Shown piece by piece: positions 7,296 to 14,807 of a stretch of DNA of 64,000 bases. The notes under the pieces were generated by a model that worked only from the letters and a program-made list of their open reading frames with translations, made no database searches and was not told the origin of the DNA. Each line of letters starts with the position of its first letter. Within the stretch, counting starts at the first letter, position 1. Source of the stretch: Dorea_D hominis (GTDB lineage: Bacteria > Bacillota > Clostridia > Lachnospirales > Lachnospiraceae); the NCBI RefSeq assembly GCF_014287705.1, contig NZ_JACOOY010000002.1:124001-188000 (forward strand). The letters run 5' to 3'. The translations under genes were made by a program, and so were the position numbers.

Positions 7296-8735
7296 ATGGG
7301 CAACATGGCAACAGAAAATGCAGCAGGTAATCGTATTTTATCGGTTCTTGATGCAGGAAGCTTTGTTGAGATCGGTGGCGCTGTAACAGCAAGAACAACA
7401 GATTTCAACATGCAGGACAAAGAAACTCCGGCAGACGGTGTGGTGACCGGATATGGAGTAGTAGACGGTAATTTAGTGTATGTGTACAGCCAGGATGCAT
7501 CCGTATTAAACGGTGCGATCGGCGAGATGCATGCGAAGAAAATTGTAAACATCTATGATATGGCAATGAAAATGGGAGCGCCGGTGATCGGAATGATCGA
7601 CTGCGCGGGACTGAGACTTCAAGAGGCAACCGATGCACTGGATGCTTTTGGTAAATTATATACAAAACAGGCACTTGCATCCGGCGTGATTCCGCAGATT
7701 ACAGCAATCTTTGGAACATGCGGAGGAGGACTTTCCGTAGTTCCGGCTCTTTCTGATTTTACATTTATGGAAGTAGAGAAAGGAAAGCTTTTCGTAAACT
7801 CTCCGAACGCAGTTGCAGGAAATGAGATCTCCAGATGTGATACATCATCTGCAAAATTCCAGAGCGAGAAAGCTGGTCTGGTAGATGTTGCAGAGACAGA
7901 AGAAGAGATTCTTGCAGATATCCGTTCTCTCGTATGCATGTTACCTTCTAACAACGAAGATGATGCTTCCTATGAGACATGCGAGGATGATCTGAACCGT
8001 GTATGTGCAGATCTGGCGAATGCAGCAGAAGATACTGCAATCGCACTTGCAGAGATTTCTGATGACCATATTTTCTTTGAGACAAAACGTGATTTTGCGA
8101 AAGATATGGTAACAGGATTCATCAAATTAAACGGACTGACTGTTGGCGCCGTTGCCAATCGTTCAAAAGTATATAATGAAGAAGCAGAAGTTGTAGCAGA
8201 ATTTGACGGATCTTTAACTGCTGACGGAGCAGATAAAGCAGCAGATTTTGTGCGTTTCTGTGATGCATTTGGAATTCCGGTGCTGACTCTTACGAATGTA
8301 TCCGGATTTGCAGCAAGTGCATACGATGAGACACATCTTGCAAAAGCGGCAGCACGACTGACTTATGCATTTACAGAGGCAACTGTAGCAAAAGTAAACG
8401 TCGTGATCGGCAAAGCTTTTGGAAGTGCTTATGTAGCAATGAACAGCAAATCTGTCGGAGCAGATATGGTATATGCGTGGCCACAGGCAGAGATCGGTAT
8501 GATGGATGCGAAGCTGGCTGCCAAAATCATGTATGCAGATACAGATGCTGAGACAATTAATGAGAAAGCAGCTGCTTATGCAAAGCTTCAGACAAGCCCG
8601 GATGCAGCAGCAAGAAGAGGATATGTGGATACGATCATCAATCCGGAAGATACAAGAAAATACATCATTGGCGCATTTGAGATGTTATTTACCAAGAGAG
8701 AGGATCGCCCGATGAAAAAACACGGAACAATTTAG
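7296..8735 (+). CDS. Divergent acyl-CoA carboxyltransferase subunit (MmdA/12S-like)
   Basis: A carboxyltransferase of the crotonase-fold family that moves CO2 between an acyl-CoA and biotin; it resembles methylmalonyl-CoA decarboxylase alpha and the transcarboxylase 12S subunit. The start at 7296 is set by GGAGGG at 7283-7288. Both halves are visible: the N half with DGVVTGYG, GEMHAKKI and ASGVIPQI, and the C half with NVSGFAAS, KAFGSAYVAMNSK and YAWPQAEIGMMDA. Two usually conserved N-terminal motifs are altered: SGGARIQEG reads CAGLRLQEA, and PCAGGAVYSPAL reads TCGGGLSVVPAL. The acyl-CoA substrate is therefore uncertain. First gene of a five-gene operon. Confidence 0.85.
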   Translation: MGNMATENAAGNRILSVLDAGSFVEIGGAVTARTTDFNMQDKETPADGVVTGYGVVDGNLVYVYSQDASVLNGAIGEMHAKKIVNIYDMAMKMGAPVIGMIDCAGLRLQEATDALDAFGKLYTKQALASGVIPQITAIFGTCGGGLSVVPALSDFTFMEVEKGKLFVNSPNAVAGNEISRCDTSSAKFQSEKAGLVDVAETEEEILADIRSLVCMLPSNNEDDASYETCEDDLNRVCADLANAAEDTAIALAEISDDHIFFETKRDFAKDMVTGFIKLNGLTVGAVANRSKVYNEEAEVVAEFDGSLTADGADKAADFVRFCDAFGIPVLTLTNVSGFAASAYDETHLAKAAARLTYAFTEATVAKVNVVIGKAFGSAYVAMNSKSVGADMVYAWPQAEIGMMDAKLAAKIMYADTDAETINEKAAAYAKLQTSPDAAARRGYVDTIINPEDTRKYIIGAFEMLFTKREDRPMKKHGTI

Positions 8736-8749
8736 AGAGGTGAGGCAAA

Positions 8750-9535
8750 GTGAAGAAAAAAATTAGCTTAATAATCTGTATGCTTGTAGCTGTATTATGC
8801 TTTACCGGTTGTTCCAATTCAGGCAATGAATTGAAGTATGACAAATCTTCTATTAAAGAATCAACAGAGTTTCTGATCAACTATTGCCAGAGTGCAGATG
8901 ATGCGACGATTCAGCAGTGGGAAGATATGGACGACTTTAATCTGGAATATCAGCTGATGCAGTCAGGACTTCCGTATACAGCAGACGGATTTACCAGTGC
9001 ACTGGAAAGCTGGCAGTCTGGAATCAAAGAGTGTGGAGCATATGTAAGTCATGGAGATTTCAAATATGAAACTTCCAAAGACGAACTTAAGGTTACAACA
9101 GCGGCAAAATTCAAAGACAGAGATGCCACATTGACATTTGTATATAACCAGAAATTAAAACTGGAGAGTATGACAGTTGACGGAAAATATTCCATGGGTG
9201 AAGTCCTGGAAAAAGCCGGCCTGAATACCGTACTTGGAATGGGAACGGTATTCGTTGTGCTGATCTTTATCTCCCTGATTATTTCTCTTTTCAGATTCAT
9301 CCCTGCGCTGGAAGAAGCATGGAAGAACAGAGGAAAGAAATCGGCAAAAGAAGCTGAGGCTGTTGTAGTAGAAGAGGCAACACAGAGCGCATCTGCTGAG
9401 GCAGAAGATGTTACGGATGATACAGAGCTGGTAGCGGTTATTGCAGCGGCTATTGCAGAATATGAAGGAACAGGCACAGATGGATTTGTAGTAAGAAGCA
9501 TCAGACGCCGTCCGTCTAATAAATGGAACGCATAG
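8750..9535 (+). CDS. OadG-family gamma subunit fused to an N-terminal lipoprotein domain
   Basis: Starts at GTG behind GAGGTGAGG. Residues 1-21 form a lipoprotein-type signal ending FTGC-S. Residues about 25-155 form an exported domain with alternating strands, vaguely like DUF3887. A membrane helix follows (about 160-185, VFVVLIFISLIISLFRFIPALEEAWKNR). The acidic/alanine linker and the tail VIAAAIAEYEG...GFVVRSIRRR are typical of OadG/MmdD small subunits, which anchor the carboxyltransferase to the membrane pump. Ordinary OadG proteins are about 80-130 residues, so at 261 this one carries an additional exterior domain of unknown role. Confidence 0.8.
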   Translation: MKKKISLIICMLVAVLCFTGCSNSGNELKYDKSSIKESTEFLINYCQSADDATIQQWEDMDDFNLEYQLMQSGLPYTADGFTSALESWQSGIKECGAYVSHGDFKYETSKDELKVTTAAKFKDRDATLTFVYNQKLKLESMTVDGKYSMGEVLEKAGLNTVLGMGTVFVVLIFISLIISLFRFIPALEEAWKNRGKKSAKEAEAVVVEEATQSASAEAEDVTDDTELVAVIAAAIAEYEGTGTDGFVVRSIRRRPSNKWNA

Positions 9536-9556
9536 AGAATTTAGGAGGATTGAATC

Positions 9557-9931
9557 ATGAAAAATTATACAATTACAGTAAACGGAAATGTATATGATGT
9601 AACTGTTGAAGAGAACGGCGCAGGCACAGCACCTGCAGCAGCACCAAGAGCAGCAGCACCTAAGGCAGCTCCTAAGGCAGCGCCGAAAGCAGCAGCACCT
9701 GCGGCTGGAAATGCCGGAAGCATTGAAGTAAAAGCAGGAGCAGCCGGAAAAGTATTTAAGCTGGAAGCAAGTGTCGGACAGAGCGTGAAGAAAGGTGATG
9801 CAGTTATCATCATTGAAGCAATGAAGATGGAGATTCCAGTAGTAGCTCCGGAAGACGGAACAGTTGCAAGCATTAACGTAGCAGTTGGAGACGCAATCGA
9901 ATCCGGTGCAGTTTTAGCTACATTAAACTAA
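9557..9931 (+). CDS. Biotin carboxyl carrier subunit
   Basis: A 124-residue biotin carrier. Residues 1-18 form a short beta segment. Residues about 22-50 are a flexible Ala/Pro/Lys linker with PKAA-type repeats. Residues about 52-124 form the biotinyl domain with the EAMKMEIPV motif; Lys90 is the expected biotinylation site. It would shuttle carboxyl groups between the cytosolic carboxyltransferase(s) and the OadB pump. The gene sits 21 bases after the gamma subunit with GGAGG upstream. Confidence 0.95.
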   Translation: MKNYTITVNGNVYDVTVEENGAGTAPAAAPRAAAPKAAPKAAPKAAAPAAGNAGSIEVKAGAAGKVFKLEASVGQSVKKGDAVIIIEAMKMEIPVVAPEDGTVASINVAVGDAIESGAVLATLN

Positions 9932-9977
9932 TGTGAAACTGATTCCTTATGGAATGAATACGACTGGAGGTTAAGAA

Positions 9978-11126
9978 ATGGAATATATAACATCAACATT
10001 GGGAAACCTCGTGCATCAGACAGCTTTTTTCAGTCTCACATGGGGCAATTTGATCATGATTGCTGTAGCATGTTTTTTCCTGTATCTGGCAATCGCGCGG
10101 GGGTTTGAACCTTTGCTCCTTGTGCCGATCGCATTCGGTATGCTGCTTGTTAATATCTATCCGGATATTATGCTGCATGCAGAAGATTCGGCAAATGGAA
10201 CGGGCGGACTTCTGTATTATTTCTTTAAATTAGATGAATGGGCAATCCTGCCGTCTCTGATTTTCCTTGGAGTTGGAGCAATGACAGACTTTGGACCATT
10301 GATCGCGAATCCGAAGAGTTTCCTCTTAGGTGCTGCAGCACAGTTTGGTATTTTCGCAGCTTACCTTGGAGCGATGGCATTTGGATTCTCTGATAAAGCG
10401 GCCGCGGCTGTATCCATTATCGGTGGGGCGGATGGACCGACTTCCATCTTCCTTGCCGGAAAGTTACAGCAGACAGCAATTATGGGACCGATCGCAGTGG
10501 CGGCGTACTCGTACATGGCGCTTGTCCCGATCATTCAGCCGCCGATCATGAAGCTTTTAACAACAGAAAAAGAACGTAAGATCAAGATGGAGCAGTTAAG
10601 ACCGGTATCCAAACTGGAGAGAATCCTGTTCCCGGTCATCGTTACAATCGTTGTTTGTGTGATCCTTCCTACAACAGCACCGCTGGTAGGTATGCTGATG
10701 CTCGGAAACCTCTTCCGTGAATCAGGTGTTGTAAGACAGTTGACAGAGACTGCTTCCAACGCACTGATGTATATCGTAGTTATCTTACTTGGTACATCTG
10801 TCGGAGCGACAACAAGTGCGGAAGCATTTTTGAACAAACAGACTATTTTCATCGTTATCCTTGGACTGATTGCATTTATGTTTGGTACAGCAGCCGGAGT
10901 ATTATTCGGTAAGATCATGTGCAAAGTTACAGGGGGAAAAGTTAATCCGCTGATCGGATCAGCCGGAGTATCCGCCGTTCCAATGGCAGCCAGAGTATCC
11001 CAGAAGGTTGGAGCAGAGGCAGATCCTACGAACTTCCTTCTGATGCATGCAATGGGTCCGAACGTTGCCGGAGTTATCGGTACAGCAGTTGCAGCCGGAA
11101 CATTTATGGCGATCTTCGGAGTTTAA
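9978..11126 (+). CDS. Sodium-translocating decarboxylase beta subunit (OadB/MmdB/GcdB)
   Basis: An integral membrane decarboxylase that splits carboxybiotin and exports Na+. It has 382 residues with about nine to eleven hydrophobic segments. The conserved SIIGGADGPTSIF motif at residues about 147-158 carries the essential Asp152, and the conserved end NPLIGSAGVSAVPMAARVSQ...LLMHAMGPNVAGVIG is present. It is the energy-conserving component of this cluster and could serve both carboxyltransferases encoded beside it. Confidence 0.95.
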   Translation: MEYITSTLGNLVHQTAFFSLTWGNLIMIAVACFFLYLAIARGFEPLLLVPIAFGMLLVNIYPDIMLHAEDSANGTGGLLYYFFKLDEWAILPSLIFLGVGAMTDFGPLIANPKSFLLGAAAQFGIFAAYLGAMAFGFSDKAAAAVSIIGGADGPTSIFLAGKLQQTAIMGPIAVAAYSYMALVPIIQPPIMKLLTTEKERKIKMEQLRPVSKLERILFPVIVTIVVCVILPTTAPLVGMLMLGNLFRESGVVRQLTETASNALMYIVVILLGTSVGATTSAEAFLNKQTIFIVILGLIAFMFGTAAGVLFGKIMCKVTGGKVNPLIGSAGVSAVPMAARVSQKVGAEADPTNFLLMHAMGPNVAGVIGTAVAAGTFMAIFGV

Positions 11127-11182
11127 GAACCGGATATTTCGTATGATAACGATTGAATACTGATTATATGGAGGAAGAAATA

Positions 11183-12598
11183 ATGGCAGAAATTGAAAAA
11201 AAACCAATTAAAATAACAGAGACAATTCTGCGTGACGCACACCAGTCTCTGATTGCCACTCGTATGACAACAGAACAGATGCTTCCGATCATCGATAAGA
11301 TGGACAAGGTTGGCTATCATTCTGTAGAGTGCTGGGGTGGTGCAACATTTGACGCATCTTTACGTTTCCTGAAAGAAGATCCATGGGAGAGACTTCGTAA
11401 ATTCCGTGACGGATTTAAGAATACAAAATTACAGATGCTGTTCCGTGGACAGAATATCTTAGGATATCGTCCGTATGCAGATGATGTAGTAGAGTATTTC
11501 GTACAGAAATCGGTTGCAAATGGTATTGATGTGATCCGTATTTTTGACTGTTTGAATGACCTTAGAAACTTGCAGACGGCCGTTACAGCAGCAAACAAAG
11601 AAAAAGCAGAAGCACAGGTAGCGCTTTCCTATACACTGGGAGATGCTTATACACTGGATTATTGGGTAGATATCGCCAAGAGAATCGAAGATATGGGTGC
11701 TAATTCTATCTGTATCAAAGATATGGCGGGTCTGCTCCTTCCGTACAAGGCAACAGAGCTGATCGGTGCATTAAAAGAAGCTACAGATCTTCCGATCCAG
11801 CTTCATACACATTATACATCCGGTGTTGCTTCTATGACTTACTTAAAAGCAGTAGAGGCAGGTGTAGATGTCATTGATACTGCAATGTCACCATTTGCAA
11901 TGGGAACATCACAGCCGGCAACAGAAGTTATGGTTGAGACGTTCAAAGGAACACCTTATGATACAGGTCTGGATCAGAAATTACTTGCGGAGATCGCTGA
12001 TTACTTCCGCCCGATCCGTGACGATGCATTAGACAGCGGACTGCTGAACCCGAAGAACCTTGGTGTAAATATCAAGACTCTTCTGTATCAGGTACCGGGT
12101 GGTATGCTTTCAAACCTGACATCTCAGTTAAAAGAGCAGAATGCAGAAGACAGATACTATGAAGTACTGGAAGAAGTGCCGAGAGTAAGAAAAGACTTAG
12201 GTGAGCCGCCGCTTGTAACACCGTCTTCACAGATCGTAGGTACACAGGCTGTATTTAACGTACTGATGGGCGAGCGTTATAAGATGGCTACAAAAGAGAC
12301 AAAAGACGTATTAAGTGGTAAATACGGTGCAACTGTAAAACCATTTAACGAAGAAGTGAAGAAGAAAGTATTAGGAGACGATGCTGAGATCATCACATGC
12401 CGTCCGGCAGATCTGATTCCGGCAGAATTAGATACACTCCGCAAAGAGTGTGCACAGTGGATCCAGCAGGATGAAGATGTATTAACTTATGCATTATTCC
12501 CGCAGGTAGCTGTTGACTTCTTCAAATACAGAGAAGCACAGCAGACAAAGATCGATCCGAATGCTGCTGATACAGAGAACGGAAGTTATCCGGTATAA
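11183..12598 (+). CDS. Oxaloacetate decarboxylase-type carboxyltransferase (OadA/PycB/5S-like), without biotin domain
   Basis: A TIM-barrel carboxyltransferase acting on oxaloacetate/pyruvate. The start at 11183 is set by GGAGG at 11170-11174. The 471 residues contain the metal site and active-site elements: D18 in LRDAHQSL, K179 in CIKDMAG (the lysine carbamylated in the family), and H208/H210 in LHTHYTSG. The conserved C-terminal domain (PGGMLSNL, GEPPLVTPSSQIVGTQAV) follows. There is no C-terminal biotinyl domain; the separate carrier at 9557-9931 presumably supplies it, as in the 5S subunit of transcarboxylase. Confidence 0.93.
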   Translation: MAEIEKKPIKITETILRDAHQSLIATRMTTEQMLPIIDKMDKVGYHSVECWGGATFDASLRFLKEDPWERLRKFRDGFKNTKLQMLFRGQNILGYRPYADDVVEYFVQKSVANGIDVIRIFDCLNDLRNLQTAVTAANKEKAEAQVALSYTLGDAYTLDYWVDIAKRIEDMGANSICIKDMAGLLLPYKATELIGALKEATDLPIQLHTHYTSGVASMTYLKAVEAGVDVIDTAMSPFAMGTSQPATEVMVETFKGTPYDTGLDQKLLAEIADYFRPIRDDALDSGLLNPKNLGVNIKTLLYQVPGGMLSNLTSQLKEQNAEDRYYEVLEEVPRVRKDLGEPPLVTPSSQIVGTQAVFNVLMGERYKMATKETKDVLSGKYGATVKPFNEEVKKKVLGDDAEIITCRPADLIPAELDTLRKECAQWIQQDEDVLTYALFPQVAVDFFKYREAQQTKIDPNAADTENGSYPV

Positions 12599-12642
12599 TA
12601 ACTTCTTTTAATTAAAAATTGTATATTTTATATGCGATGCAG

Positions 12643-12683
12643 AAGTCCTGTCAGACAATGAAAGTTGTCCGGCAGGACTTTTT
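12643..12683 (+). terminator. Terminator of the decarboxylase operon
   Basis: AAGTCCTGTC...GACAA pairs with TTGTC...GGCAGGACTT around a TGAAAG loop, followed by TTTC. It closes the operon 45 bases after the stop. Confidence 0.8.
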
Positions 12684-12737
12684 CATGTCCTGAAATACCT
12701 GGATTCATGTCCAAATGTATAAGAAAATTTTGTGATG

Positions 12738-12746
12738 TGCTATAAT
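12738..12746 (+). promoter_or_regulatory. Extended -10 promoter for the two-component/ABC operon
   Basis: TGCTATAAT is an extended -10 element; no good -35 lies upstream. The leader of about 140 bases contains an imperfect long-range pairing of GGCAGG-TGAAT (12757-12767) with ATTCA...CCTGCC (12812-12825), and a small AAGAC/GTCTT hairpin. Confidence 0.5.
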
Positions 12747-12888
12747 GTGTGATATCGGCAGGTGAATATGGTACATCTACATAGGTTTCACATACAAAGA
12801 GAATAATCATTCAGTGCCTGCCCTGCTACAAGCATAAAAGTAAGACGAAAGTCTTCGGATATGTGTACAGAGGGAGATGCGGGAATAT

Positions 12889-13611
12889 ATGCATTTAACA
12901 ATAGCAATTATAGAAGACGAACAGCCGGCGCGTGAGCGAATCGGCGAGCTTGTCATACAGGAACTGTCCGGTGAGACGGAAGTTTATATAGAAAAATACG
13001 AAGACGCAGAGAGGTTCCTTAAAGCACTTGAAGTGAAGAAAGAAACAGCGTATCCGGACGTTGTAATCTCTGACATTGACCTTCCGGGAATGAATGGAAT
13101 TGAACTGGGAGCGGAGTTAAAAGGAAACGGCATAGAAACATATCTCGTATTTCTGACGTCTTTTGCAGAATTTGCGGCAGACAGTTATATACTGGAGGCT
13201 TATCAGTATATTCTGAAGCGGGATATGAAAGAGCGACTCGGAGATGTGCTCCGGGGGATTGCGAAGGAAAAGCAAACGAGCGAACAGGATTTCCTGTGGG
13301 TTGGAGATCATGAGAAGAAGTTGTTTTATAAAGACATCATCTGTGTGAGTAAGGTAAAAGGGCAGAAATACTCGGAGTACAGAACGAAGAAAGAAGTGTA
13401 CAGGGAGCGGATGCCTTTATTTCAGATACAGGAACAACTGGGAACAGATGCATTTATCATGGTCGGACGAAGTTGTCTTGTAAATATTGAACACATTGCG
13501 GGTATTTCAGCAGAGTCGATGCAATTAGATAATGGGGATGTAATCGGAGCCGGAAGAGAACTGATTTGGGAAGTGAAACAAAAAGTAACTGCGTACTGGA
13601 GAAAAAACTAA
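12889..13611 (+). CDS. LytTR-family response regulator
   Basis: A two-component transcription regulator of 240 residues. The N-terminal receiver domain has the acidic pocket E9/D10 and phospho-acceptor D62 in SDIDLPGMNG. The C-terminal LytTR DNA-binding domain (about 140-240) contains FYKDIICVSKV, MVGRSCLVNIEHI and MQLDNGDVI. The start at 12889 (MHLTIAIIEDE) is preferred over ATG 12877, because the AGGGAG at 12871-12876 would abut the latter. Its stop overlaps the ATG of the kinase by one base. It probably controls the permease and ATPase genes that follow. Confidence 0.9.
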   Translation: MHLTIAIIEDEQPARERIGELVIQELSGETEVYIEKYEDAERFLKALEVKKETAYPDVVISDIDLPGMNGIELGAELKGNGIETYLVFLTSFAEFAADSYILEAYQYILKRDMKERLGDVLRGIAKEKQTSEQDFLWVGDHEKKLFYKDIICVSKVKGQKYSEYRTKKEVYRERMPLFQIQEQLGTDAFIMVGRSCLVNIEHIAGISAESMQLDNGDVIGAGRELIWEVKQKVTAYWRKN

Positions 13612-14777
13612 TGGGAAGAGAAAGAAAATGGACAAGTGTCCAACTGATAAATATCATATTCTGCGGACTAATGCAGATTTTTTATTTCTTCCCGTGGCTT
13701 AAGTATAGCGGCCTGCATTGTTCTCTGCATCGGTATATTTTCCGAGCATTGACAAGAAATGATTACATAGAAGCGTTTAACAAGACGTACTATCCGGGAA
13801 AAGATCTGGGGATTTATGAACAGAAGATGGCAATCCTGGTCCTTGTTTATCTGATGAGTTTTCTGGTGGCGCAGGTAGTGGATCTGCTTCTTTTATACCG
13901 GAATATGAACCAGATTCCGTACCGAGATCATCAGGGACTGTTTTGGGTTATCGCGATGACGTGGGTGTTCTTCCTTGAATATGCAGATTATCAGGGAGCA
14001 GATGAGCAGTTTTATATTCCGATGTCCATGTTCATTTACCTGAATACGTGGCTTGTGGTCAAAGGTGTCCAGTATTTTGCATGTAGGATGACAGAAAGTT
14101 TGGAGTATATGAATCTTTCCAGCCAGAAAAAGCTGGAGCAGAAAGAACAGGAAGTACTGGAACTTAAGGTAAATGTGCTGGAAGAGCGGTTCAAAGGAAT
14201 GTTAAAGAGCCTGCAGGTTGTCCATGACATGAAGAATCATCTGTTGGCGCTAAGGCGTTATGAACAGGAAAGAGACTGGGATGGGATTCACGAATATCTG
14301 GAAAAATTAAGTGATGCGATACTGGTGCATAATTATCAGGTGTGGACAGGAAACCAGATGCTGGATATGATTCTGAACCAGAAGATGCAGGATGCGAAAG
14401 ACTCCGGTGTACAGATGACGATCCAGACGGAAGTATTTACAAAATTGCCGTTTACGGACTGGGAGATCATTACGCTATTTGGGAATCTTCTGGATAATGC
14501 ACTGGAGGCAACGCAGAAAGTGACTTCGGAAAATCCATGGATCCATGTGAAATTTATAAGACGGAACCGGCTTTTTTACGTGGAGATTGAGAACAGTGCA
14601 GAGGAAGCAGTGAGAGTGGAAAATGGACAGTTCCGGTCGCAGAAAGAAGAAAACGGACTGCATGGATACGGTATGAAAAATGTTCGGGAAATCGTAGAAA
14701 AACATGAAGGTGATCTGCAATATATAACTACAGATACCAGTTTTCTTGTCAGTGTATCCATATATGACATGAAATAG
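13611..14777 (+). CDS. GHKL-type sensor histidine kinase
   Basis: A 388-residue membrane kinase, partner of the LytTR regulator. The N-terminal half has about four membrane segments (about residues 8-28, 75-100, 112-130, 137-158) with a loop of about 45 residues between the first two. A coiled coil (KLEQKEQEVLELKVNVLEE) leads to the phospho-acceptor His205 in VVHDMKNHLLAL. The ATPase domain shows the N box LFGNLLDNALEAT and G box HGYGMKNVREIVEKH. The architecture is AgrC/CitA-like, with a small membrane sensor and a GHKL ATPase. The ATG overlaps the regulator's TAA. Confidence 0.9.
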   Translation: MGRERKWTSVQLINIIFCGLMQIFYFFPWLKYSGLHCSLHRYIFRALTRNDYIEAFNKTYYPGKDLGIYEQKMAILVLVYLMSFLVAQVVDLLLLYRNMNQIPYRDHQGLFWVIAMTWVFFLEYADYQGADEQFYIPMSMFIYLNTWLVVKGVQYFACRMTESLEYMNLSSQKKLEQKEQEVLELKVNVLEERFKGMLKSLQVVHDMKNHLLALRRYEQERDWDGIHEYLEKLSDAILVHNYQVWTGNQMLDMILNQKMQDAKDSGVQMTIQTEVFTKLPFTDWEIITLFGNLLDNALEATQKVTSENPWIHVKFIRRNRLFYVEIENSAEEAVRVENGQFRSQKEENGLHGYGMKNVREIVEKHEGDLQYITTDTSFLVSVSIYDMK

Positions 14778-14807
14778 AGAAAATCTTAGGATTGAGAGGA
14801 AAAAGAA

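Noticed and set aside
9640..9710. Tandem Ala/Pro/Lys repeats as a mobile or CRISPR-like repeat
   Set aside because: They encode the ordinary flexible linker of the biotin carrier and are in frame with it.
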